Assembly: GCA_045110335.1 (NCBI GenBank)
Contig: JBGCGB010000048.1
Location: 36,902-100,901 of the forward strand
Direction of reading: 5' to 3'
From: CALBPI01 sp045110335
GTDB lineage: Bacteria; Pseudomonadota; Gammaproteobacteria; Steroidobacterales; Woeseiaceae
Length of the DNA: 64,000 nt
Part shown: positions 43,685 through 52,064 of the stretch, piece after piece
Layout of the letters: each line of letters starts with the position of its first letter
How positions within the stretch are numbered: position 1 is the first letter of the stretch
Notes under the pieces: generated by a model
Database searches by the model: none
What the model was told of the DNA's origin: nothing
Seen by the model: the letters and a program-made list of their open reading frames with translations, nothing else
Position numbers and translations under genes: made by a program

Positions 43685-44398
43685 TTAGAAAGCGCAACCA
43701 CGCGCCTCACGTATCGGCTCGCAACCCGGATGTTGCGTCAACCAATCCCGAACGGATTGTACGGGCTCGACGTCGGCATACTTCAACATCATGTCGCATA
43801 GATTGGCGAAGTGCGGAATCTCGTGTTTGTCGGCGACACACTCTTCAGGAACAATCGTGCGGTAGCCGCCCGATAACGACGCCACGCAAGACGCCCGGAT
43901 GCAACCGGATGTACTGCCACCAGTCAGGATAACGGTATCGACTTTGTGCCAAACCAGTAAGGACGGAATCAACGTGTCATGAAAAACACTCGCCATGCGT
44001 TTGTTGATGATCGCGTCTTGGGAGCGGTCAATCTCGAGGCGCGGATCAAGCTCTGAGCGCTCACTATCCACTTTGATGTTCTGCAATGAATCCGGTGTGT
44101 TGGTGCGTGTGCCCCACGCGCCGGCATCGTCGCCGTTATCCATGTAAGCCACGTAGGTCCAGATAACCGGCATGTTCTTGGCGCGTGCCAACCCTGAAAG
44201 CTCGTTGATGTACTCGATCTGACGAGGATCAGTTTCATAGGCCGTGGGAAAGGCATCCATGTCCGTGTAAGCACGCTGCATATCAATATTGATAATTGCT
44301 GCTTTCTCGCCGAAACCAAACTTCGCGCGCTTTGGATTGGCCTTAACTTGCTCCCAATATTGACGGGGTGTGAGATCGGACGTTTGCATGACCGGCAT
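43685..44398 (-). CDS. Cysteine hydrolase of the isochorismatase fold (N-carbamoylsarcosine amidase-like)
   Basis: A 237-residue hydrolase with the Asp-Lys-Cys triad: D in INIDMQRAYTD, K in IINKRMASVF and C in GGSTSGCIRAS. Such enzymes cleave amide or carbamoyl groups, as in N-carbamoylsarcosine amidase and the Rut-pathway ureidoacrylate hydrolase RutB. It is first in a three-gene operon with two PuuE-like deacetylases, so it may remove a carbamoyl group from the product of ring opening. AAGGGAAA precedes the ATG at 44398. The substrate remains unassigned. Confidence 0.83.
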   Translation of the reverse strand: MPVMQTSDLTPRQYWEQVKANPKRAKFGFGEKAAIINIDMQRAYTDMDAFPTAYETDPRQIEYINELSGLARAKNMPVIWTYVAYMDNGDDAGAWGTRTNTPDSLQNIKVDSERSELDPRLEIDRSQDAIINKRMASVFHDTLIPSLLVWHKVDTVILTGGSTSGCIRASCVASLSGGYRTIVPEECVADKHEIPHFANLCDMMLKYADVEPVQSVRDWLTQHPGCEPIREARGCAF

Positions 44399-44797
44399 TG
44401 CTGTTTCCCTTAAATAGTTGGCAGTGTCAAAGAGTAGCGTATTTGGGATTTAAAGGCAGCCAGGAAAACGCGTTAACACCACGCTTCTCCGGTTTTTTTG
44501 ACATCGGTAAGCCAACTGTTCAAAAAGAGGATTGGGGTTCACCGGCGTAGAGAACAAACTGACCACCGACACCACGCTCCAAAACTAACCGATACTTGCT
44601 GGAAGTATTGCCCGTCTGTCATCTTTCAATGGTTCCAAATAAAACTTTTTATTCGTGAAGAAAAAGCTTGATTCACGTTTCCAAAACCGTATTATTCAAG
44701 TCAATCGTGATTTGATCCTATTGCCGCGATTTAAAAGAAGGTGCTAAAACGGAACAAGTGATTCCCAGGATTTAATACGTAGCGCAAGGAGTTTCTA
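44399..44797. promoter_or_regulatory. Divergent control region of the hydrolase and AlkB operons
   Basis: A 399-base AT-rich gap without a supportable gene between divergent operons. It contains a plausible promoter for the AlkB-like gene: TTGATT (44668-44673), 16 bases, TATTAT (44690-44695). The inverted pair CGTGAA (44654-44659) and TTCACG (44672-44677) overlaps the -35 element and could be an operator. No clear promoter was picked out for the minus-strand operon. Confidence 0.5.
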
Positions 44798-45937
44798 ATG
44801 AAGCTTTTCGTGAATGCACGGTATTTGATCGTGCCTGTTTCATCCCTGGTCACTATTTTCGGGATTCTTGTTGGCGGCCTGGCCGCCTGGACTGGTGTCA
44901 TTCTCTTTGGCATCTATACCGTCGTTGATACGCTAACCAAAGACATACATTGGCGTGCCGAAAAAGACGCCGATGGTGAATCGTTTGGTATCAAGCGATT
45001 CCAGTACATTGTGATGTACATCATGTTGCCCGTCTTCCTGCTGCTTCAGCTTGCGTTGGCCTGGCGTATTTTCCAGTTTACGTCTGGCGTTGTTGTCGAG
45101 CCCGCACTGGCGATTCGCATTCCGTACGAGGCCGGCATTACGTTCGCGAACCTGGTCGGCGCCACGCTATCGACAGCACTCTGGGCGGGGCTCGGCATCA
45201 TTTATGGCCATGAACTCTCACACAACAAGAAGGAAGGTTTCTTTGTCTCACGATTAATCATGGCGCTGAGCGGCGCATCGCATTTCACCTATGCGCATGT
45301 GTACAACCACCATCTGGATCTTGGCCATGAGAGCGATCCGGCCACGGCACCGCGTGGCAGAAACGTCTATTCACACACTTGGCTATCTCATGCCGGCCAA
45401 TCGAAATTTTCCTACGACCTCGAGCGCAAGAAACTGGCGCGGCAAGGTAAGTCGGTGTTTAGTTTGCGCAACAAATGGATCGTCGGTTATTTGTACAGCC
45501 TGCCGTCCGTGTTTCTCTTCGTCTGGGCCGGCGGCGCACTTGGCCTAGCTGCATTGGCAGTGGTTTGGGTGCTTTCCAACTTCCTGCTTGAAGCCCTTAA
45601 CTTTATGGGGCACTACGGCTTGATTCGGGAACCGAATTCACCGGTAGAACACCGTCATTCGTGGGATAACGATAATATCTTTACCAGCTGGTTTTTCATC
45701 GAAATCGGTCGGCAGGGCGATCACCATGTGCGCGGCGAAACCTATTTTTGGGAGCTTGATGACGTCGGCGCCCCGAACTACGGCATTGGCTACTTTTCGT
45801 TGTTTGTATTGACCTTGGTACCGCCGCTCTTCCGTCATTTCGTGAAGGACTTGCTGGCCGACTGGGATCAGAAACAGGCCACCGGTGACGAAGTCGCCAT
45901 CGCTAATAAGTTTAAAGCGATCGGTGTAGAAAGCTGA
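44798..45937 (+). CDS. AlkB-type integral-membrane non-haem diiron hydroxylase
   Basis: A 379-residue membrane hydroxylase of the alkane 1-monooxygenase family. It carries all histidine boxes: HELSH (138-142), HVYNHH (167-172) and QGDHH (309-310 for the two histidines), plus the NFMGHYGL motif. About six membrane helices are spaced as expected. It inserts oxygen into a terminal carbon of an alkane, fatty acid or related hydrophobic substrate. AAGGAG precedes the ATG at 44798. The third box reads RQGDHH where classic AlkB has LQRHSDHH, so substrate range may differ. Electrons probably come from the ferredoxin encoded next, with a one-base overlap, not from a rubredoxin. Confidence 0.9.
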   Translation: MKLFVNARYLIVPVSSLVTIFGILVGGLAAWTGVILFGIYTVVDTLTKDIHWRAEKDADGESFGIKRFQYIVMYIMLPVFLLLQLALAWRIFQFTSGVVVEPALAIRIPYEAGITFANLVGATLSTALWAGLGIIYGHELSHNKKEGFFVSRLIMALSGASHFTYAHVYNHHLDLGHESDPATAPRGRNVYSHTWLSHAGQSKFSYDLERKKLARQGKSVFSLRNKWIVGYLYSLPSVFLFVWAGGALGLAALAVVWVLSNFLLEALNFMGHYGLIREPNSPVEHRHSWDNDNIFTSWFFIEIGRQGDHHVRGETYFWELDDVGAPNYGIGYFSLFVLTLVPPLFRHFVKDLLADWDQKQATGDEVAIANKFKAIGVES

Positions 45938-46269
45938 TGGGTGTGTTGGACCTATTCGCTCGCGCCAAAGACCATACCGCCAACGTCAATGTCGACGCCG
46001 ATGCGATTCAGCTTAACGTTGAGAAAGGTAAGACGCTGCTAAACGCCGCATTGGATGCGGGGCTCGATTGGCCGCATAAATGCAAGGTCGGTAGTTGCGG
46101 TAATTGTCGTTGCCAAATTGTGTCCGGCAAGATCAAGCCGCAAATCGACTTCAGTTATGTACTCAGTCCCGCGGAGCTGGAAAAAGGCTACGTTCTAGCC
46201 TGTCAGTCGGAGCTCAAGTCGGACGTCGACGTTCGCGTGAAATTCCGCAAACAAAGGATATCGAAATGA
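45937..46269 (+). CDS. Plant-type [2Fe-2S] ferredoxin coupled to the hydroxylase
   Basis: A 110-residue ferredoxin with the cluster ligands C49, C54, C57 and C89 in CKVGSCGNC and LACQS, the classic C-x4-C-x2-C...C pattern. Its ATG overlaps the hydroxylase stop (TGATG), so stoichiometric expression is expected. It is the likely direct electron donor of the membrane hydroxylase. A reductase is not encoded alongside; the TrxR-like ferredoxin-NADP reductase at 15.7 kb could supply electrons. An additional cysteine (C59) follows the third ligand. Confidence 0.88.
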   Translation: MGVLDLFARAKDHTANVNVDADAIQLNVEKGKTLLNAALDAGLDWPHKCKVGSCGNCRCQIVSGKIKPQIDFSYVLSPAELEKGYVLACQSELKSDVDVRVKFRKQRISK

Positions 46270-46472
46270 AAAATTTAAAAGCAGTCGCACTCATGGGCGC
46301 ATGGACCCTGTCTGTCGGATTCGCACTCTATCTGCTACAGGCGCATTTGCACTATCGTGACGTAGTCTGGGCGCTTGGCATTGCCGCTGCAGTATTGGGC
46401 ACACACATGGTGAACATGGCGATCTATTTTCGAATCGCCGGCGATACGCCGTACCAATGGTTCAGGGAATAA
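46266..46472 (+). CDS. Small two-helix membrane protein in the AlkB operon
   Basis: A 68-residue protein translated from ATG 46266, overlapping the ferredoxin stop by ATGA. It has two predicted membrane helices (VALMGAWTLSVGFALYLL and VVWALGIAAAVLGTHMVNMAIYF) and short tails ending in WFRE. It resembles no family I recognise. Translational coupling to the hydroxylase and ferredoxin suggests it is an assembly factor or small subunit of the membrane oxygenase. Confidence 0.7.
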   Translation: MKNLKAVALMGAWTLSVGFALYLLQAHLHYRDVVWALGIAAAVLGTHMVNMAIYFRIAGDTPYQWFRE

Positions 46473-46492
46473 GAAGGGGTCGAATCGATTTT

Positions 46493-47194
46493 TCAATCAT
46501 TCGCATCGGATGACAGCAGCGCTGCATCCGATGCGATGATCTGATCTATTCGTTCAAGTTGATACGGATGAAGGCGGTCCTCAGACACAAGGTACGGGTT
46601 GCATGGTATGGCTCGCACTAACTGGGCAATGTTCTCGTTGCTACCAGCAACCCGAACGACATAGATACCCGTCTGATGCTCGACTGACGAATCGCTGATC
46701 TGAGAAGCCGCCGTCGTCGCGGGCGGGTTCTCGGGATTACCCGAGGCGGCCCGCCGTTCCCTATTGTCTAACAAGAAGTCGGACAGGACCTGAAACCTGC
46801 TTCGGCCTTCTGTGTCTGTCGGCATCTTGAATGAAGATGTTCTCATCCCCGATGAATAGTCAATTTTCTCAACCAAAACGAACTCGATCAAACTCAAGCG
46901 ATTGAGATCAACCAGCCCATTTACCTCCAGCGCAGATTTGGCGTGAGCGAAAACCAGGTCAGCAATGCCCCGTCGTTGAGGACTTTCTTCCGAGGCTCGA
47001 AACAGATTGATTCGATTCAAATCCGGGTCACGGGAATCACCTCGCTGTCCCGCTTTGTAAACCGCGCTGTACTCGGCCGATTCTGAAAAACTCATCATTG
47101 GCCGCGGCGCCCCGTTGATCGGTGTGACAGCTTGACCAGCCAAAGCGCTCTCAACCCCTAGAATCAATAGCAATATGCCTATAGATCGAATCAA
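46493..47194 (-). CDS. Exported protein of unknown function
   Basis: A 233-residue predicted exported protein. A TTG at 47194 with GGAG about 6 bases upstream starts a signal peptide (IRSIGILLLILGVESALAGQAV), which decides the start although the frame is open to 47335. The mature part has no recognised domain. It includes a serine- and arginine-rich N-terminal segment, a LSLIEFVLVEKIDYSS strand pair and a C-terminal helical IDQIIASDAALLSSDAND. It faces the convergent AlkB operon with 20 bases between the genes, and no clear terminator separates them. Confidence 0.6.
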   Translation of the reverse strand: MIRSIGILLLILGVESALAGQAVTPINGAPRPMMSFSESAEYSAVYKAGQRGDSRDPDLNRINLFRASEESPQRRGIADLVFAHAKSALEVNGLVDLNRLSLIEFVLVEKIDYSSGMRTSSFKMPTDTEGRSRFQVLSDFLLDNRERRAASGNPENPPATTAASQISDSSVEHQTGIYVVRVAGSNENIAQLVRAIPCNPYLVSEDRLHPYQLERIDQIIASDAALLSSDAND

Positions 47195-47448
47195 TGCGGT
47201 CTCCGCCGAAAATCCTGTTGAATCACTTGCCGTACCAGCCAGATTCAAAACATACGCTTCATGATAAAACCGAGGGACAACATAGTCAGTGTCTTGACTG
47301 GCTGCAATTCCACTATAGCCCCAATTGACTAACAAACCTCTTTACTTAAAATTTTAAATAAGCTAAATTAATTTGGTAGTTAGAAAATTTGTATCCAGTG
47401 AATACGGCCAACTTGGCTCAAAATGCACTGAAACCAAGGGGAATACGC

Positions 47449-48456
47449 ATGTCCGCAGTGAATCGTGAATGGGTCATTAGTGAATATGCCGGCATCGCGG
47501 GCCTGACACTGCGTGAGTACGTGCCCGCCGAACCTGGACCCGGTGAGGTGCGACTCAAAGTCGAAGCCTTCGCGCTGAACTGGGGCGATATGGATTTGAT
47601 GCAAGGCCGCTACTCGTTCAACTTCAGCTCACTGCCCGCCCGCGTTGGCTGCGAAGCCGTCGGCATTGTCGACAAAATCGGCGCCGGGGTTTCGGGCATC
47701 GAGCCCGGGGACCGATATTGCACGCTACCCTATTTCTACGACATGAAAGGCGCCAGCGCCGATACCCTGATGATCGACGCACGCTATCTCACCAAAGCAC
47801 CCGAAGGTCTCAGCGCCATTGAGGCGGGCTCCATCTGGATGCAATACATGACGGCCTACTATCCGATTGCCGAACTCGCGAAAGCAGCACCCGGCGTCAA
47901 TATTCTCGTGACCGCAGCAACCAGTACGGCGGGTTATTCCGCCATCGAAATCGGCAACCTGCTCGGCGCCAATATGATCGGCACGTCGCGGTTCGAGTAC
48001 AACCGTGAATACTTAACCGATGGAGGCGCCAATCATGTCTATTTCGGCACCGGGGACGGTTTGGCCGATGCCCTGAACGAGTTCACCGACGGCGTGGGCG
48101 TGCATGCCATCTTCGACTCTATCGGTGCCGGCATGATCGATCACTACTGCCAAGCGTTGGGTAAGGATGCACAGATATTCACGTACGGCACGTTGGACGA
48201 GAAGCTGCCCGAGTTGCCGATGCCCGCACTCTATCAAGCCAACGCCACTTTCAAGCCTTATTCGCTGTTCAACTACGTTGAAGATGCAGAGTGGAAGCAA
48301 AAGGGTTTGGATTTCGTTTACTCGGCACTGAAGTCCGGCAAAATTCGGCCCAACATCGATCGCGTGTTTGCGATGGAAGATTACAAGGCAGCATGGGAGT
48401 ACTTGCGTGCACCGCGTAAGCAGCATGGCAAAGTCATGGTGGAAGTGAACGCATAA
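47449..48456 (+). CDS. Zinc-independent medium-chain dehydrogenase/quinone oxidoreductase family
   Basis: A 335-residue MDR-family enzyme of the quinone oxidoreductase type. GCEAVGIVDKIGAGV and the nucleotide-binding ILVTAATSTAGYSAIEIGNLLGA fold are present. The zinc-binding cysteine cluster of alcohol dehydrogenases is absent, so NADPH-dependent reduction of an enone or quinone is more likely than alcohol oxidation. The ATG at 47449 follows AAGGGG with good spacing. The frame opens at 47389, but that segment lacks family similarity. It stands alone on the plus strand. Confidence 0.87.
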   Translation: MSAVNREWVISEYAGIAGLTLREYVPAEPGPGEVRLKVEAFALNWGDMDLMQGRYSFNFSSLPARVGCEAVGIVDKIGAGVSGIEPGDRYCTLPYFYDMKGASADTLMIDARYLTKAPEGLSAIEAGSIWMQYMTAYYPIAELAKAAPGVNILVTAATSTAGYSAIEIGNLLGANMIGTSRFEYNREYLTDGGANHVYFGTGDGLADALNEFTDGVGVHAIFDSIGAGMIDHYCQALGKDAQIFTYGTLDEKLPELPMPALYQANATFKPYSLFNYVEDAEWKQKGLDFVYSALKSGKIRPNIDRVFAMEDYKAAWEYLRAPRKQHGKVMVEVNA

Positions 48457-48616
48457 GATCGGCCTTGCCGATTGACTGAACAGTCACTGCCAAGTAATCG
48501 GTCTGACTCCTTCTTGTAGGAACGACGCCTTTATCACCGACCCGATCCAGTTCACGGATGTATGGTCGAAAATATGCCATGCTTAAACACATTGCTACGT
48601 CGTTTTCAGGGTCGTC

Positions 48617-49600
48617 ATGTTCAAGAAGCTCATTGTCTCCGCAATACTCATTGTCGTCGTCGGCTACTTTGGTGCGAAGTTTTATATTCAATATAAGGCT
48701 AAAGAAGTGGTTGATCAGGTGATCGCCGGGATCCCCGGTGGGGTCTCCGTCAACTACGACTCGGTCACCAGCACTGCTAGCGGTGAGCTTTCGGTCGACG
48801 ACATTGTCGTTCAGTTGCCCGAGTATCGTGACGAGTTTCTGATCGATGCTATTGGACTCGATTTCCCGAGTTTTTTCGATGTGTTGGGGCTACAAAAGCT
48901 ACCGTCAAAAATCATGTCCGGCTCTGCAGAGGTTCCGGAGAAACTCGGGTTCTTTATCGAAGGGTTTCAGCTCGACACCAACGCGGACTATGTCACCGCA
49001 TGGACGCAGCAATGGAACACGTTGATGGCGGAAAGTGGTCAGTCCACGCCCACACTGGAAGAAGATCCGGTGATGCACTGCCTTGGTAAATTCAGCGGCA
49101 TCAACATGATCAATGCGCTCGGAAAGTCTACGCTTGATGTTTCATTGGGCTACGATTTTGAACAGTTAGAAAACTCGTTCCAAGTCGGGTTCGATTTCAA
49201 CATGGAAGATATCTATGAAATGACTGTCACGATGGAGCTGGAAGGGCGCGCCGCTTACCTCATCGGCAATCCAAACCCTCGTCTGGTGCTCGTTGGATTC
49301 GAGATGTTATGGGTCGATAGAGCTTACATGGATGCCGTCTACAAACAGTGCGAGCAGCTGGGTGTTGATCGAGACACGGCCAAGGCCGGTTATCTATCGG
49401 CATTCCTATCGACATTAGAAGCGTCGAGCTTTGTACCCGACGAGCGCCTTATCGATCCGATCAGGAAAGGCATAGAGGCCGAACACCGGACATGGCGCGT
49501 AGTCGGCGAACCGCCATCGCCGGTAGACTTGGCGCAAATTCGCTTCCATAAGCCCGAGGACATGCCCGCGTTGTTGGGTGTGGATGTAGAGTCGCAGTAA
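48617..49600 (+). CDS. Membrane-anchored protein of unknown function (DUF945-like)
   Basis: A 327-residue protein with a single N-terminal membrane anchor (MFKKLIVSAILIVVVGYFGA) and a periplasmic domain that starts VVDQVIAGIPGGVSVNYDSVTSTASGELSVDDIVV. This lead, a beta-strand rich opening with a GELSV motif, resembles DUF945 or AsmA-like proteins, but the rest is not clearly related. A long central helical region and an LDVSLGYDFEQLE segment follow. No operon partner: the next gene is convergent, with its end 5 bases away. Confidence 0.6.
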   Translation: MFKKLIVSAILIVVVGYFGAKFYIQYKAKEVVDQVIAGIPGGVSVNYDSVTSTASGELSVDDIVVQLPEYRDEFLIDAIGLDFPSFFDVLGLQKLPSKIMSGSAEVPEKLGFFIEGFQLDTNADYVTAWTQQWNTLMAESGQSTPTLEEDPVMHCLGKFSGINMINALGKSTLDVSLGYDFEQLENSFQVGFDFNMEDIYEMTVTMELEGRAAYLIGNPNPRLVLVGFEMLWVDRAYMDAVYKQCEQLGVDRDTAKAGYLSAFLSTLEASSFVPDERLIDPIRKGIEAEHRTWRVVGEPPSPVDLAQIRFHKPEDMPALLGVDVESQ

Positions 49601-49605
49601 CGAGC

Positions 49606-51657
49606 CTAAAAGCTGCCTTCCACTTCAAACCGGATCAGCCTACCGAACGTTCGAAAGCGTTCTTCCCGAAAAGCAATCGTGCCCGCTTCGCGATCTTCAA
49701 AAACGGTGCGGGCAAAATCATTGCTGCGGTCCAACAGATTGCCCACGCTGCCTCTAAGCGTTAATCCAAACACATCTTTGTTTTCTACGAACAAGCGCAG
49801 AAAAGCGGTGCTCTGTTTAAAGATGCTGATCTCGTCGAGCCGCACTTGTGGCGAGTTTTCGCGAAAGAACAGTTCCAACCCAGCCGCCCAGGTGCTGTCC
49901 GGAAAGTCCTGACGCATGACGACATCGTAGGTGAAAAAGTCATCGTCAGAGATGCGGCGACCATTGCCCAACAACGGGTCCGCGACCTCGGAATCGACAT
50001 AGCTCGTTTCGAGATCAAGGCGCGCACCACGCCAGCCCCAGGGATCCATCAACAACGTCAAATTCAATGAACCGCCGATCCGTTCCGCCGTATCGACGTT
50101 GCCTGGCGCCTGACCACCGCCCTCAATCGGAATGAGATCGACGCTGTCTGAGATGTCTTCGTAAAACGCACTGATGGTGACCGAACCATAGTCGCCCAGT
50201 GACTGCTGAAGCTCGGCATCAAGCGCCCAACTTTGTGGCGGCACCAGATCAGCATTCGTGACATTGACGCGATCCTGATTGACATTGACCGACGCCACGA
50301 AATCCGAGAAATTCAGTTGCCCGACGCGGCGCTCTAGTTGCAACGATAGATTGCTGCCCTCCGCGGCACGCCAATTCAGCGACACAAAGCCTTTCGGCCG
50401 CACAAAGTCTCGCGTTTGGCCGAATGCACCCGTCTGGCTAATCTCGGAATACTCAGCCCCTAAAGACGACTGCAACTGTAGCGACGGTGACAAAGCAACG
50501 CTGTAGCTCGCCGTCATCTCCGCACGGTCTTCTTCAACCCGCGAGGAGGCGCCAGGCAAGGCAACAGGCATCAACACGCCCGCGTCGTCTCGAACCGACA
50601 ACGCTGCATCGATATCCAAATAGTTTTGCGTCGCTTCAATCGACCACTGCCAGTCACCACCCAGTGCGGCGTAGTTGTACTCGGCGCGCAGCACCGTCTC
50701 CGCTTCATCCGCCTCGCGATTAAATACCGATCCGGAGACGATCGGATCTTCGTCGGCAAAGAAATCGACCTGCCCGACTGTCGGACTGTGCTCGAACCGA
50801 TGTAACGCAATCACTTTGATACGTCCAGCGCTGATGTCCCATGCATAGTCGGCGCCAAGTTCGAAGTTGAACTCATCTTCGGATTCCGAAAGCTCGCGCA
50901 CACCAGCCACACCATTTACCGGGTCCCGTCGCGATGTCTCGTCAAACTCAAAAAGGAACCAGTTGACCTCACCGGTCAAATTAAGCACGTTGCCAGAATC
51001 GCTGACATGCGTGAAGGACCCACCAAGCCCGGGAGAATCGAACTGCTCGACAACTCGTTCTTGTCGCAAGTCGGTCAGCACACCATCACCGTCGAATACG
51101 AACTCGGGACCTTCGGAACCGAAACGTTCCTGATTGTTCGCGATGCTCATGGTCCACTCGGTGCGCTCGCCACCACCGGAAAATGAAACGTCACCGTTGC
51201 CCCAACGCAAAGGCACACCGTCGGTACGATACTGGGGCGCGTAACGATAGCGACCACTGATCCCGCCACCCGTCGTCGTGACGACGTTCAACACCTGGCC
51301 GGAAAGCCCGCCAATATCCAAACTGGCACCATCGACAATTTGTAAGGTGACGACCGTATCAACCGGTATGCGTGACAACGCCTCAACCGGCCCATTCGAC
51401 TTGCCCGAAATGCGACGTCCATTGACGAGGATGTTGGTGTCGGCCTGACCGAAGCCACGCTCCTGATCGCCTTCTTCGATGGAGAAACCAGGCACCTGGC
51501 GTGCCATGTCCAGCGCGTTGCGAGGTGCGAAGCGGGAGAACGTGTCCGGCGTCAGTGTTTGACGCACAGCCTCCGCGGGAATGTCCGCGGCAAAAACATC
51601 GGGCGCCATCGAAAACGACAATGCGAGGATACCGATGCTGCAAACGATTCCTTTCAT
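49606..51657 (-). CDS. TonB-dependent outer-membrane receptor
   Basis: A 683-residue receptor with signal peptide MKGIVCSIGILALSFSMAPDVFA. A plug domain follows (about residues 35-140, NALDMARQVPGFSIEEGDQERGFGQADTNILVNGRRISG), then a 22-strand-like barrel ending in aromatic FEVEGSF. It imports a TonB-energised ligand such as a siderophore or oligosaccharide. The plug is of the short type, and no CarboxypepD_reg extension is present. Substrate cannot be predicted. ATG 51657 is chosen for the signal peptide; the open frame starts at 51759. Confidence 0.87.
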   Translation of the reverse strand: MKGIVCSIGILALSFSMAPDVFAADIPAEAVRQTLTPDTFSRFAPRNALDMARQVPGFSIEEGDQERGFGQADTNILVNGRRISGKSNGPVEALSRIPVDTVVTLQIVDGASLDIGGLSGQVLNVVTTTGGGISGRYRYAPQYRTDGVPLRWGNGDVSFSGGGERTEWTMSIANNQERFGSEGPEFVFDGDGVLTDLRQERVVEQFDSPGLGGSFTHVSDSGNVLNLTGEVNWFLFEFDETSRRDPVNGVAGVRELSESEDEFNFELGADYAWDISAGRIKVIALHRFEHSPTVGQVDFFADEDPIVSGSVFNREADEAETVLRAEYNYAALGGDWQWSIEATQNYLDIDAALSVRDDAGVLMPVALPGASSRVEEDRAEMTASYSVALSPSLQLQSSLGAEYSEISQTGAFGQTRDFVRPKGFVSLNWRAAEGSNLSLQLERRVGQLNFSDFVASVNVNQDRVNVTNADLVPPQSWALDAELQQSLGDYGSVTISAFYEDISDSVDLIPIEGGGQAPGNVDTAERIGGSLNLTLLMDPWGWRGARLDLETSYVDSEVADPLLGNGRRISDDDFFTYDVVMRQDFPDSTWAAGLELFFRENSPQVRLDEISIFKQSTAFLRLFVENKDVFGLTLRGSVGNLLDRSNDFARTVFEDREAGTIAFREERFRTFGRLIRFEVEGSF

Positions 51658-52031
51658 GCTTTGCTGGATTCCTAATGGTCGGCTAACGCAATCGAAAGTC
51701 CGACCGCAATATATGTGCCCGCAATTGTAACGGGCTTGGTGATGATTGTATTGGTCCAAGACCGCTGAATGCGACGGAGCGACCGTTTTCCAAGACGAAT
51801 CGTCGCGGAGCCGAAAAATCGGTATCGTTCTTTACTCCAATCGTGAAAGCCGGCGCGTCTTTGCCGGCCAATCTCACGCGCCTAGCCATCCCGAACCGAT
51901 AAAACGAACCACCCTGTTGAAAAAAATCTTAGACTCGTGTTCAAGACTGTTGAGCGCTATCAAGTTGCACTCACTAATAATTGGCAACAAGCTTTTCTGT
52001 GACTGCGAATCTATCCCGCCCTACGCGATTA
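51658..52031. other. Intergenic stretch without a recognised gene
   Basis: About 370 bases between the TonB-dependent receptor and the terminator of the permease/peptidase gene. One plus-strand open frame (51746-52081) lacks a ribosome-binding site and any recognisable domain. It is treated as noise. No repeats or RNA genes are visible. Confidence 0.5.
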
Positions 52032-52061
52032 AAGCCGCCCCGGCTTTGGCCGGAGCGGCTT
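52032..52061 (-). terminator. Terminator of the ABC permease/M1 peptidase operon
   Basis: AAGCCGCCCCGGC (52032-52044) pairs with GCCGGAGCGGCTT (52049-52061), one G.T wobble, with a 4-base loop. On the minus strand it is followed by a short T run. It sits 4 bases after the stop of the gene at 52065. Confidence 0.75.
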
Positions 52062-52064
52062 CTC

